Made by a program: the position numbers and the translations under genes
Notes under the pieces: generated by a model
The model's input: the letters and a program-made list of their open reading frames with translations, nothing else
What the model was told of the DNA's origin: nothing
Database searches by the model: none
Shown here: positions 1 through 7,669 of the stretch, piece after piece
Position numbering within the stretch: the stretch's first letter is position 1
Layout of the letters: the number at the start of each line of letters is the position of its first letter
NCBI RefSeq assembly: GCF_003851045.1
Contig: NZ_BFBX01000059.1
Coordinates: forward strand, 32,913-66,201
Reading direction: 5' to 3'
Source of the DNA: Paenibacillus sp. 598K
GTDB lineage: Bacteria > Bacillota > Bacilli > Paenibacillales > Paenibacillaceae
DNA length: 33,289 bases

Positions 1-75
1 CCAATCTGCTACCCTCCGAGGTTGCAGACACGCCCTAGGACACAACGCTAATTATGCCGAGAGGAGCCTGATACG

Positions 76-477
76 ATGCTGTTCACCGAAACGCTACGCA
101 CGTCGCGACGCGACGAGATGATCGATATCACTCGCCAGATCATCACCCTGATCCGCCAAGAGGACATCCGCGACGGTCTCGCGGTCATCTACTCGCCGCA
201 TACGACGGCAGGCATTACGATCCAGGAGAACGCCGATCCCGATGTGAAGCTCGACGTGCTGATGCGCCTGGACGAAGTATACCCGTGGGAGCACTCCAAG
301 TACCGGCATGCCGAGGGCAATACGGCCTCCCATCTCAAGGCGATGACGACCGGCACGTCGCAGACGATCATCATCCGCGACGGCCAGCCGGTGCTCGGCC
401 AGTGGCAGGGCATCTACTTTTGCGAGTTCGACGGCCCGCGCACGCGCCAGTACCATGTCAAGGTGATCCGAGGATAA
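76..477 (+). CDS. yjbQ: YjbQ/UPF0047 family protein
   Basis: A 133-residue single-domain protein of the YjbQ (UPF0047) family, a compact soluble beta-barrel fold. Members are often annotated as secondary thiamine-phosphate synthases because some rescue thiE mutants, but the physiological role is not settled. The conserved signature is complete: [13 protein letters not shown] (residues 40-52, with His42), His78 in KYRHAEGN, His86, and the C-terminal block [15 protein letters not shown]. The length is normal for the family. The ATG is preceded by GAGAGGAG at a suitable distance, and the N-terminus fits the usual family start. It stands alone and converges with the dehydrogenase gene 35 bp downstream, so the neighbours give no functional hint. 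Confidence 0.93.
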   Translation: MLFTETLRTSRRDEMIDITRQIITLIRQEDIRDGLAVIYSPHTTAGITIQENADPDVKLDVLMRLDEVYPWEHSKYRHAEGNTASHLKAMTTGTSQTIIIRDGQPVLGQWQGIYFCEFDGPRTRQYHVKVIRG

Positions 478-496
478 GACTCGACGTCGTTCTCCT

Positions 497-519
497 GCGA
501 TAGAAGCTCCCGTTATCGC
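497..519. terminator. Weak hairpin between convergent genes
   Basis: GCGATA (497-502) and TATCGC (514-519) form a 6-bp stem between the convergent ends of the YjbQ gene and the dehydrogenase gene, overlapping the dehydrogenase stop codon. There is no clear T-tract, so this is only a possible terminator. Confidence 0.25.
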
Positions 520-1496
520 TCATACAATGTCGTATTGACGACGTGCTTGGGCCTCTCGCCCTGATGCGCTGCCAGGATACCGCGCGCCGCCATCATCCCC
601 ATCCGCTCCCGCGTCTGGAGCGTGGCGCTGCCCAGATGCGGAGCCAGCACGACATTGTCCAGGGCGGCCAGTCCGTCCTCAAGCGCCGGCTCGCGCTCGT
701 ACACATCGAGACCGGCGCCTGCGATCCAGCCCTCGCGGAGCGCCCTTACGAGCGCCGCCTCATCGATATGCGCACCGCGTGCCGTATTGATGAGGTAGGC
801 GGTCGGCTTCATCAGCCGCAGCTCGCGCTCGCCGATCAGATGATGGGTCTGCGGCGTATAGGCGACATGGAGGGACAGATAGTCCGCAGCCTGCAGCACC
901 TCATCGAGCGAGGCGTAGCGCACGCCCAGCTCCGCTTCCTCCGCCTTGGAGAGCCGCGTCCGGTTCCAATAGACGATCTCCATCTCGAAGCCCTGCGCCC
1001 GGCGCATCATCGCCTGGCCGATCCGACCCAGTCCGATCAGACCAAGCGTCGCTCCCGTCACATCGCCGCCGATCAGCTGCAATGGCGCCCAGCCCTTCCA
1101 ACCCCCCGAACGTACGAGCGCGTCGCCCTCGACGAGCCGCCGCGAGACAGCCATCAACAGCGCCCAGGCGATATCGGCGGTGGCAGCGGTCAGCACATCG
1201 GGCGTATTCGTCACCACGATGCCGCGAGCCGTCGCCGCCTCGATATCGATATTGTTGTAGCCGACTGCGTAGTTGGCGATCACCTGGAGTCCCGGCTCGG
1301 CATCCATTACCTCGGCGTCGATCCGATCCGTCAGCAGGCATAGCACCGCGTCCTTACCCCGGATGCCTGCCAGCAGCTCCTCCCGCGACAGTCCGCGATC
1401 CTCCTCGTGACACGTCACCTCCGCATGCTCCGCCAGATAAGCCATCACTCGCTCCGGCAACTGCCGGGTCACCAGCACCTTCGGTTTGTCGCTCAT
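513..1496 (-). CDS. D-glycerate / 2-hydroxyacid dehydrogenase
   Basis: A 327-residue cytosolic NAD(P)-dependent D-2-hydroxyacid dehydrogenase, probably a glyoxylate/hydroxypyruvate reductase (GyaR/GhrB group). The Rossmann motif GLGRIG is at residues 155-160 and is followed by YWNRTR, whose Arg residues after the second strand suggest NADPH use. The catalytic triad is visible: Arg240 in INTARG, Glu269 in YEREP and His287 in APHLGSAT. The N-terminal VGYNNIDIEAA segment is typical of the family. AAGGGAG precedes the ATG. It lies 54 bp downstream of the ABC-F gene on the same strand and may be cotranscribed with it. The exact substrate cannot be read from sequence; phosphoglycerate dehydrogenase is unlikely because the C-terminal ACT-type regulatory domain is missing. 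Confidence 0.92.
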   Translation of the reverse strand: MSDKPKVLVTRQLPERVMAYLAEHAEVTCHEEDRGLSREELLAGIRGKDAVLCLLTDRIDAEVMDAEPGLQVIANYAVGYNNIDIEAATARGIVVTNTPDVLTAATADIAWALLMAVSRRLVEGDALVRSGGWKGWAPLQLIGGDVTGATLGLIGLGRIGQAMMRRAQGFEMEIVYWNRTRLSKAEEAELGVRYASLDEVLQAADYLSLHVAYTPQTHHLIGERELRLMKPTAYLINTARGAHIDEAALVRALREGWIAGAGLDVYEREPALEDGLAALDNVVLAPHLGSATLQTRERMGMMAARGILAAHQGERPKHVVNTTLYER

Positions 1497-1550
1497 CGTC
1501 CGTCCGCTCCCTTCTCTCTCCCTATGCTTGGCCCATCATTCTGTAGCGAA

Positions 1551-3479
1551 CTAGCCTTGCTTCTGGGCCGCGATCTTCTCCGCCAGCTCGTTCAGATAGG
1601 TCCATCGCTCCAACAGCTCGTCGAGACGCGCTTCTGCCGCTTGCTGCTCCGCCATTAGCTCCTGCAGTCGCGCCGAGTCGCTCGCCGATTGCTCCATCTG
1701 CGTCTGGACCTGCTCGAGCGCTTGCTCGGCGCGTGCGATATCGTCATCGATCGTCTCGTAGTCCTTTTGCTCCTTGTAGCTCATCTTGAGCGCCCGTTCC
1801 CGCTCCCCGCCGCGCGCCGGCGCGTCTGGCGCAGCATCCTTGGTCGCTCTGGCCGGCTCGGCAGTCGCCTGGCCCCCGCCTGTCCGCTCAGTCTGACGGA
1901 CATAGTCGGAATAGTTGCCCACTGAGCCGACGATGCGTCCATCGCCCTCGAGAGCAAGGATGCGGAGCGTCGTCCGATCGAGGAAGTAGCGATCATGCGA
2001 GACGACGAAGACGACGCCGGGGAACTCGTCGAGATAGTCCTCCAGCACAGTCAGCGTGGCGATGTCCAGGTCATTGGTCGGCTCGTCGAGCAGCAGCACA
2101 TTGGGCGCTGTCATGAGGACGCGCAGCAGCTGCAAGCGACGCTTCTCGCCGCCCGACAGCTTGGCGACCTGCGCCCACTGCATCTGCGAGTCGAACAGGA
2201 ACCGCTCCAGCATCTGGGACGCCGAGATGGCCGTGCCGTCTGCCGTGCGCACCTGGTCCGCCGCTTCGCGGATGTACTCGATTACCCGCAGCGACTCGTT
2301 CATCTCCTCATGCTCCTGGGTGAACCAGCCGAGCTTCACCGTCGGTCCCAGCTCAACCGTGCCACTATCTGGCGCCAGCTCGCCTGCGATCAGCTTCAGC
2401 AGTGTCGACTTGCCGGTGCCGTTGCGGCCGACGATGCCGACCCGGTCCTCGGGCACGGCGATGAAGCTGAAGTCACGGATTAACGTCCGCTCTCCGAACC
2501 CTTTGCTCACCTGATCGATCTCGAGGATCTTCTTGCCAAGCCGCGTCGAGGCGACGGAGACGTCGAGCTTGCCTTGCGAGCGGGCCGGGCCGGCGGCCTG
2601 CAGCGTCTCGAATCGCTCGATTCTCGCCTTCTGCTTGGTCGAGCGCGCCTGCGCGCCGCGACGGATCCAGGCCAGCTCGTTGCGCAGCAGGTTTTGACGC
2701 TTCGCCTCCGAGGCCGCCTCCCGCTCCTCGCGCTCCAGCTTCAGTTCGACGAAGCGGCTATAGTTGGCCGTGTAGAAATACGCCTTGCCGCGATCAAGCT
2801 CGAGGATGCGGTTGCTCACCCGGTCGAGGAAATAACGATCATGCGTAATCATGAGCAACGCACCCTTGCGCTTCTGCAGCATCGTCTCCAGCCAGGCGAC
2901 CGACTCGTTGTCGATATGGTTGGTCGGCTCGTCGAGGATGAGCACATCTGACGGCTGGACGAGCGCAGCCGCCATTGCCACCCGCTTGCGCTGGCCGCCG
3001 GAGAGCGTGCCGAGCCGGGCATCGAACTGCGTGATGCCCAGTCGCGTCAGCGCCGTCCGCCCCTCGCTCTCGAGCTCCCACGCCTGCAGCGCGTCGACCT
3101 GCTGGCTCGCCGCCACCATCCGCGCCTGCAACCCGGCATCGTCCGGGTGCAGCTCCAACGCTGCCATCGCTTCATGATAGGCGCGCAGCGCCGCCAGCTC
3201 CGGCGCATCTCCTTGGTACAGATGCTCCTGCACCGTCATCTCGGGATCGAAGTCCGGATTCTGCGCCAGCATCCGTACGCGGACGCTATTGCCGAACACG
3301 ACCTTGCCGCTATCGGCGGGCTCGAGTCCAGCGATGACGCGCAGGAGCGTCGACTTGCCGGTGCCGTTGACACCGATGATGCCGACCTTGTCGCCCTCGT
3401 CGAGTCCAAACGATATCGATTCGAACAACTGCTTAACGCCGTAGCTTTTGCTGAGATTCTCAACTGACATTACATTCAT
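1551..3479 (-). CDS. ABC-F ATPase, Uup/YfmR type
   Basis: A 642-residue soluble ABC-F protein with two fused nucleotide-binding domains and no membrane segments. Walker A motifs are GVNGTGKST (about 36-44) and GRNGTGKST in the second half. The signatures are LSGGQRKR and LSGGEKRR, and the Walker B motifs are LDEPTNHID and LDEPTNDLD. A charged linker joins the two halves. The C-terminal 90 or so residues are Glu/Gln-rich and heptad-like, the coiled-coil tail of the Uup/YfmR group. ABC-F proteins bind the ribosomal E site and relieve stalled or difficult translation; Uup/YfmR overlaps functionally with EF-P at proline-rich sequences. An antibiotic-resistance ABC-F is less likely given this tail and the housekeeping context. 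The start is ATG after AGGAT; Met4 is an alternative. Confidence 0.92.
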   Translation of the reverse strand: MNVMSVENLSKSYGVKQLFESISFGLDEGDKVGIIGVNGTGKSTLLRVIAGLEPADSGKVVFGNSVRVRMLAQNPDFDPEMTVQEHLYQGDAPELAALRAYHEAMAALELHPDDAGLQARMVAASQQVDALQAWELESEGRTALTRLGITQFDARLGTLSGGQRKRVAMAAALVQPSDVLILDEPTNHIDNESVAWLETMLQKRKGALLMITHDRYFLDRVSNRILELDRGKAYFYTANYSRFVELKLEREEREAASEAKRQNLLRNELAWIRRGAQARSTKQKARIERFETLQAAGPARSQGKLDVSVASTRLGKKILEIDQVSKGFGERTLIRDFSFIAVPEDRVGIVGRNGTGKSTLLKLIAGELAPDSGTVELGPTVKLGWFTQEHEEMNESLRVIEYIREAADQVRTADGTAISASQMLERFLFDSQMQWAQVAKLSGGEKRRLQLLRVLMTAPNVLLLDEPTNDLDIATLTVLEDYLDEFPGVVFVVSHDRYFLDRTTLRILALEGDGRIVGSVGNYSDYVRQTERTGGGQATAEPARATKDAAPDAPARGGERERALKMSYKEQKDYETIDDDIARAEQALEQVQTQMEQSASDSARLQELMAEQQAAEARLDELLERWTYLNELAEKIAAQKQG

Positions 3480-3546
3480 GGATTATCCTGCCCTTCTGCT
3501 TGCCTTCACTGACGCATCTCAACTTGCCGTCTCCGGCGTTTGCTTG

Positions 3547-4701
3547 TCAATCTACAGACGAATCTGCATTCTTCTCCAGCGTTTCCTTGTCGATCAACAA
3601 ACGGATCTGCGTCCCCTCGCCAGGCGCGGATTCGATCGACAGCCTCGCTCCTACTGCCCGGGCGCGCTCCTCCATGCTGAACAGACCGACGCCCTTGCCG
3701 CCCTGACTGCGAGCGAACCCGACACCGCGATCCTGGATCTCGACCAGCACCTGCGCATCCTGCTCGACGATCCGCAGCCGCGCCTCCGTCACCTCCGCAT
3801 AGCGAGCGATGTTGAGCAGCGCCTCCTGGATGATCCGGTAGATCGCCGTCTCGACGCCGCGCGGCAGACGCGAGCGCAGATTGCAGTCAAAGGCGACCTG
3901 GATGCCGAAGTGCCGGCTATAATTGCCCAGATAGGTGCGGATCGCCGGCACGACGCCAAGATCGTCGAGCACAGACGGCCGCAGCTCCCAGGCCAGACTG
4001 CGGATATCCTCGATCATTCGTGAGACATCCTGCCGCAGCGTGCGCAGCTCCGGCAGCTGCCGGTCCATAATCAGCCGATCAATCTCGATCTGCAGCGAGA
4101 ACAGGCTCTGCCCGATGCCGTCATGCAGCTCCCGGGAGAAGCGACGACGCTCCTCCTCCTGGATGTTCATCACCTTCACCATCATCTGCTTCAGCTCGTC
4201 CTCGGCTTCCTTGAGCCGCGTCACTTCACTGCGAATGGCGAGGTACTGGTAAGGCTGGCCCTGCTCGTCCACGAACGGCACAATCGTCGTATTTACCCAG
4301 TAGTGCGAGCCGTCGCGAGCGCGATTCTTAATCTCGCCTCGCCACACCTCGCCGGAGCCGATCGTCCGCCAGAGCTGCTGCATAAATGTCTTGTCATGGT
4401 GGCCCGAGTTGATGATTCGATGATCGCGGCCGATCAGCTCCTCGCGGCTGTACTGCGAGATCTCGCAAAACTTGTCATTGACATATTGGATCCTGCCGCG
4501 CGCATCAGTAATCGCCACGATCGACGATTCGTCCAGCGCGAACTTGACGTCCGCGAGCTGCTTGAGCGCCTGCTGCAGCTCGCCGCGCACCGTCTCGCCG
4601 CCCTCGCCAGCCCGCAGCCTCCGCATGAGTTCGTCGACGCCCTGGGCCAGCTCGCCTGGCGGCATCGTCCCTTCACTGCGCGGCGTCTGTCGCTCAGTCA
4701 T
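3547..4701 (-). CDS. Soluble PAS-domain sensor histidine kinase (DegS/NarX type)
   Basis: A 384-residue kinase without transmembrane segments, so the signal is likely intracellular. Residues 1-52 are a short helical leader. A PAS domain follows at about 53-165 and contains INSGHHDKTFMQQLW, WRGEIKNRARDG and YWVNTTI, resembling PAS modules of redox or energy sensors such as Aer; cofactor binding is not shown by sequence. The HisKA_3 dimerization domain has the phosphoacceptor His193 in RELHDGIGQ. The HATPase domain has the N-box EALLNIARYA (Asn297; Tyr where many members have His), DRGVGF (Asp324) and GKGVGLFSMEER. The gene overlaps the response-regulator gene by 8 bp and is translationally coupled downstream of it. 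Confidence 0.93.
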   Translation of the reverse strand: MTERQTPRSEGTMPPGELAQGVDELMRRLRAGEGGETVRGELQQALKQLADVKFALDESSIVAITDARGRIQYVNDKFCEISQYSREELIGRDHRIINSGHHDKTFMQQLWRTIGSGEVWRGEIKNRARDGSHYWVNTTIVPFVDEQGQPYQYLAIRSEVTRLKEAEDELKQMMVKVMNIQEEERRRFSRELHDGIGQSLFSLQIEIDRLIMDRQLPELRTLRQDVSRMIEDIRSLAWELRPSVLDDLGVVPAIRTYLGNYSRHFGIQVAFDCNLRSRLPRGVETAIYRIIQEALLNIARYAEVTEARLRIVEQDAQVLVEIQDRGVGFARSQGGKGVGLFSMEERARAVGARLSIESAPGEGTQIRLLIDKETLEKNADSSVD

Positions 4702-5368
4702 AATCCAGCAGCCCCCTTTTCATCGCGAACTTGATCAGCTCAGGTCTGCTCTTCAGCCCCAGCTTCTCCATCAGATTGCTCTTGTGCGCCTCCACCGTCT
4801 TGACGCTGATGATCAGGTGCTCGGCGATCTCCTTGTTGGCGTATCCGCGCGCCGTCCAGGCGAGGATCTCCTTCTCGCGCTCGGACAATTTATCATAGAC
4901 CGCATCCGTCTCGGCATCGACCGCTGCGCCCGACGGCGGCTGTGACGCTTGCTGGATATATTCGCTCATCAGCCGCTTCGTCGCCGTCGGATACAGATAG
5001 GCGTTGCCCTCGGCCACCGTCTCGATGGCGGCGAGCAGCTCCTCATGCGGCGCATTTTTCAGGATATAGCCGGATGCGCCCTGCTGGATCGCCCGGAACA
5101 AATATTCATCGTCATCATGCATCGTCAGCACGAGCAGCCCCAACCCCGGCATTCGCCGCCGCAGCTCGCCCACCGCGGTCATCCCGTCCATGCCCGGCAT
5201 GCTCAGGTCCATCAAGACCATATCTGGCCGCAGCGTCTCCGCGCGCTCGATCGCCTCTGCGCCGTCCGCCGCCTCTCCCACCACCTCGATGCCGTGGCGG
5301 CCGTGCAGCAGCATGCGCAGCCCCGATCGGACGACGGCATGATCGTCTACGATCAACAGCTTGATCAA
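4694..5368 (-). CDS. NarL/LuxR-family response regulator
   Basis: A 224-residue two-component regulator. The receiver domain (1-120) has Asp8/Asp9, the phosphoacceptor Asp54 in LMDLSMPGMDG, Thr82 and Lys104. After a linker of about 35 residues comes a LuxR/GerE helix-turn-helix (about 158-218) with LSEREKEILAWTARGYANKEIAEHL (shown here only as the family core). The start codon is TTG: the AAGGAGGGG site ends about 5 bp before it, and the nearby upstream ATG runs straight into a stop. An extended -10 (TGGTAAAAT) lies at 5392-5400. The regulator is first in the operon and its kinase follows with an 8-bp overlap. Targets are unknown; an oxygen, redox or metabolic response is an inference from the kinase PAS domain. 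Confidence 0.94.
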   Translation of the reverse strand: MIKLLIVDDHAVVRSGLRMLLHGRHGIEVVGEAADGAEAIERAETLRPDMVLMDLSMPGMDGMTAVGELRRRMPGLGLLVLTMHDDDEYLFRAIQQGASGYILKNAPHEELLAAIETVAEGNAYLYPTATKRLMSEYIQQASQPPSGAAVDAETDAVYDKLSEREKEILAWTARGYANKEIAEHLIISVKTVEAHKSNLMEKLGLKSRPELIKFAMKRGLLDYD

Positions 5369-5502
5369 GCCATCCCCTCCTTACTACCGCCATTTTACCA
5401 TAAGTCGCCGTCCTCCGCAGAGCGGAACGCAGCACTCCCTAAGTAAAGTAACGTTGATACGTGCCAAGCATCATCCGTACCACCATTTCGTCTTATTCGG
5501 CG

Positions 5503-5571
5503 CGAAAGTTTCTTGCGCTACTGCGCCGATTCGCCCCACTTCCGGCTCTCCTACGAAAGTTTCTTGCGCTA
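5503..5571. repeat. Paired 18-bp repeat with 51-bp spacing
   Basis: The sequence CGAAAGTTTCTTGCGCTA occurs identically at 5503-5520 and 5554-5571, a start-to-start distance of 51 bp. The core GAAAGTTTC is itself palindromic, and flanking GCGC makes the larger unit nearly so. It lies in the gap between the response regulator and the leftward iron-linked unit, just past that unit's terminator. Apart from this repeat and the terminator, I see no gene in 5369-5709. Confidence 0.8.
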
Positions 5572-5590
5572 AGGCGTCGCGCCTCACTGT

Positions 5591-5630
5591 AAAACCAAAA
5601 GGCAGCCTCGCGCATCGCGCAAGAGCTGCC
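5591..5630 (-). terminator. Rho-independent terminator of the flavodoxin unit
   Basis: On the minus strand GGCAGC/GCTGCC arms (5601-5606 and 5625-5630) enclose a second GCGC/GCGC stem, and the hairpin is followed by TTTTGGTTTT (5591-5600). It sits 80 bp past the stop of the 100-residue gene and fits termination of the leftward propeller-flavodoxin unit. Confidence 0.75.
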
Positions 5631-5709
5631 CCGCCTACTAGTGGATTCCTGTACATTCCTGTCAGCACGCTTGCCACCGCCGCCGACGAGCGCCCACGCG
5701 TTTCCGCCG

Positions 5710-6012
5710 CTAGGCGTCCGGCTTGCGATACAGGCGCAGCCAGCCGCTCGCCCGGCCGTCCTGTCGCTTCAGCTCGAGCTCGGCGCTGCGGTAGCTGAGC
5801 CGCAGCAGCTCCGCAGCCACGTCCGCTGTCTTGGCCCGCTCCGTCGCGCCGACGGTCGGCTGCCAATCCGACACGCCAGACGTCTCGACCTGCTCCGCCG
5901 CACCGGCAGTCAACTGCCGATCCGACACGCCAGACGTCTCCTGCAGTCCGGTTGCGTCGCTACGCTCCGGGCGTCGGGTCGCGTGACGGACGATCTCATA
6001 CAACACACCCAC
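5710..6012 (-). CDS. Small protein with internal tandem repeat, next to flavodoxin
   Basis: A 100-residue protein that I do not recognise. It starts at GTG, with AGGAGG seven bases upstream, which supports real translation. The N-terminus (MGVLYEIVRHATRR) is basic. Residues 25-60 carry two copies of an 18-residue unit beginning ETSGVSD, encoded by a 54-bp tandem duplication in which 20 bp are identical (5867-5886 and 5921-5940). The C-terminal 38 residues (about 63-100) are charged and look folded (ELLRLSYRSAELELKRQDG). No signal peptide, membrane segment or cysteine is visible. It follows the flavodoxin gene by 46 bp and precedes a terminator, so it is probably the last gene of that unit. 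A role linked to iron limitation or flavodoxin is inferred from position only. Confidence 0.7.
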   Translation of the reverse strand: MGVLYEIVRHATRRPERSDATGLQETSGVSDRQLTAGAAEQVETSGVSDWQPTVGATERAKTADVAAELLRLSYRSAELELKRQDGRASGWLRLYRKPDA

Positions 6013-6058
6013 TATGATCCCTCCTAATAAGGTTCATTGTCATGGCTAACATTCCTTG

Positions 6059-6517
6059 TCACGATACGGCATCCTTCACCAGCCGCAAGGCGAACTGTCT
6101 GCCGTACTCGACACACTCCTGTTGCTCCTGGGCCGATGGGCTCAGCTCGATCTTAAGCGCATCGAGCGCCACGCTCGCCCCGCGCTCGACCAGCTTGGCC
6201 TGCAGCAGATCGACCGCGCCGCCGAACACCGGATAGGACGAATCTCCCGAGCCGAACACCGCAGCAGGCCGCCCGCCCAGGCGTACCTCATCCATCTCCT
6301 CGTAAAAATCCAGATATTCATCCGGCAGCTCGCCGTCGCCCCACGTGTAGGCGCCCAGCAGAATGCCGGCGCTCCGCTCCAGATCGATCGCCGAAGCGTC
6401 CATGACGGACTTGACCACCGGTTCCGCTCCTCCCGCACGCACCCCCTTGGCGATCGCTTCCGCCATCTCCTCCGTGTTGCCGGTCATACTAGCATAGATG
6501 ATGATTACGTCTGCCAT
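6059..6517 (-). CDS. Flavodoxin
   Basis: A 152-residue FMN-binding electron-transfer protein. The phosphate-binding loop is SMTGNTEE (10-17), the 50s-type loop is in LGAYTWGDGELPDE, and the third FMN loop is in FGSGDSSYPVFGGAVD. The length fits the short-chain flavodoxins, as in the Fur-controlled ykuN/ykuP genes of Bacillus subtilis, which replace ferredoxin under iron limitation. A GGGGG tract lies 8 bases before the ATG. The gene sits 87 bp behind the propeller-like gene on the same strand, whose promoter is covered by a Fur box. Iron-starvation induction is therefore likely, provided the two genes share a transcript. Confidence 0.95.
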   Translation of the reverse strand: MADVIIIYASMTGNTEEMAEAIAKGVRAGGAEPVVKSVMDASAIDLERSAGILLGAYTWGDGELPDEYLDFYEEMDEVRLGGRPAAVFGSGDSSYPVFGGAVDLLQAKLVERGASVALDALKIELSPSAQEQQECVEYGRQFALRLVKDAVS

Positions 6518-6604
6518 GATCCTAACCCCCGAATCCTATTGGTATGCACAGGGTAAGCGTCCCAGAACAGACGCCCCCTATCTTGCCGTACCGTCCCGCC
6601 CGCG

Positions 6605-7408
6605 CTATCGCTGCACCTCGAGCACGCCCTCGAACATCGTCGCCATAAACAGACTGTCCCCGGCCAGATCGACATCCGTCACGGGGCAGCCGAGCTTCAC
6701 CGAGCGGATCGTCAGCTGGCCGCCCAGCCGGCTAATCCGGTAGAGGCCGCGATTGGAGCAGAGATAGGCCGAGCGGCCGTGCATAACGACTGAGAACAGG
6801 AACAAATGGTCGAACCGTATCCGCTCAAAGCCGCCACGCCGGTTGCTCTCTAGCAGCTTGCCGCTCTCGGTGACCGCGAGCACCCGGCCCTCATGGATCG
6901 CCAGCGAAGTGACCGCCTCGTCCATCGCATAGTCCATCCAGCTATCGGTCAGCCGATCGTAGATGGCGATGCCGCGGTGCAGCGCCAACACGATAAACTG
7001 GGGCAAATACAGAAAGTCATAGACGATCGAATCGACGTATGCCGACCGATGCCACTCGCCACCCGTATGGGTCCACATGCCGTACGCCGTCGCCGCCAGC
7101 GACAGCCGGCCGATCTGACGATATTGATAGCAGCTGATCGCCAGCGGGGTCAACTCCCAACGCTCGTCCTTGAATACCCACAACCCTTTGTTCGTAGAGG
7201 CATATACGTCGCCGCCCTCGAGATGCAGACGATTCACATGCGTCTCCTCCGGCCACCCCGCCTCGAGGCTTTGCCACGCTCCATCCCCGCTTTTGCGCAT
7301 CACGCCTTGCCCCATCGGCGCGGCGACCAGCGTCTGCGCATCAAGCGCCTTTACCGATGTAAAATGAAACAATAGCCAATCGCGTCCGCGTACGCCCTCC
7401 TGCGACAC
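6605..7408 (-). CDS. Beta-propeller-like protein under a Fur box
   Basis: A 267-residue protein of unknown function. Short repeated segments of the kind GDVYASTNKGLWVF, GRVLAVTESGKLLES and RSAYLCSNRGLYRI recur about every 40-50 residues, suggesting a six- or seven-bladed beta-propeller. No signal peptide or membrane segment is seen, so it is probably cytosolic. The start is set at the GTG at 7408 because GGGAG lies 8 bases upstream; the more distant ATG at 7528 falls inside the predicted -10 element and cannot be on the transcript. This gives a leader of about 110 nt. Flavodoxin follows. B. subtilis has an uncharacterised protein of similar size (YkuO) between two Fur-regulated flavodoxins, and homology to it is possible but unverified here. 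Confidence 0.8.
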   Translation of the reverse strand: MSQEGVRGRDWLLFHFTSVKALDAQTLVAAPMGQGVMRKSGDGAWQSLEAGWPEETHVNRLHLEGGDVYASTNKGLWVFKDERWELTPLAISCYQYRQIGRLSLAATAYGMWTHTGGEWHRSAYVDSIVYDFLYLPQFIVLALHRGIAIYDRLTDSWMDYAMDEAVTSLAIHEGRVLAVTESGKLLESNRRGGFERIRFDHLFLFSVVMHGRSAYLCSNRGLYRISRLGGQLTIRSVKLGCPVTDVDLAGDSLFMATMFEGVLEVQR

Positions 7409-7434
7409 GTTGCTCACTCCCTTGTATGGCAGCC

Positions 7435-7448
7435 TGCAGAGCTCTGCA
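7435..7448. other. Perfect 14-bp palindrome in the propeller gene leader
   Basis: TGCAGAGCTCTGCA lies in the predicted 5' leader of the propeller gene, 27 bp before its start. It could be a protein-binding site or a small RNA hairpin; nothing more can be said from one copy. Confidence 0.4.
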
Positions 7449-7526
7449 TCGGCTGCGCCATTATGTAAAATACCGGATCGACCGGCACGCGTCCAAGCAT
7501 CCCAACTGTTACGTCTTGCTGGGTCC

Positions 7527-7556
7527 ATTGTAAGTGATAATGATTATCAATGTCAA
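7527..7556 (-). promoter_or_regulatory. Sigma-A promoter of the propeller-flavodoxin unit
   Basis: On the minus strand TTGACA (7551-7556), an 18-bp spacer and TACAAT (7527-7532) form a good housekeeping promoter. The spacer and most of the -35 are covered by the Fur box, which would block polymerase when iron is sufficient. Confidence 0.8.
7536..7554. promoter_or_regulatory. Fur box
   Basis: GATAATGATTATCAATGTC matches the classical 19-bp Fur consensus (GATAATGATTATCATTATC) at 17 of 19 positions. It overlaps the minus-strand promoter of the propeller gene and lies 11 bp upstream of the -35 of the plus-strand ABC exporter promoter. Confidence 0.88.
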
Positions 7557-7565
7557 ATAAAATTG

Positions 7566-7594
7566 TTGCCAAGCTCTTGCTTCGCTGCTATCAT
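7566..7594 (+). promoter_or_regulatory. Probable sigma-A promoter of the ABC-2 exporter operon
   Basis: TTGCCA (7566-7571), a 17-bp spacer and TATCAT (7589-7594) precede the first exporter gene by about 75 bp. The Fur box ends 11 bp upstream, so Fur could influence this promoter, though less directly than the opposite one. Confidence 0.6.
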
Positions 7595-7669
7595 ATTGAT
7601 TCTCTACGTTATTTCACCTGCTTCGTTGTCCGGTTCCGTTACTACCAGACGTCTGAATGGAGGTGCTTC

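Noticed and set aside
5503..5571. CRISPR array
   Set aside because: Only two repeats per locus, repeats shorter than usual, and no cas genes in the window.
5471..5866. A 131-codon minus-strand frame across the flavodoxin-unit terminator
   Set aside because: It overlaps the 100-residue gene in another frame, the terminator and the 18-bp repeats.
7409..7528. An N-terminal extension of the propeller-like protein to the ATG at 7528
   Set aside because: That ATG overlaps the predicted -10 element, and the extension has no ribosome site; the GTG at 7408 has one.
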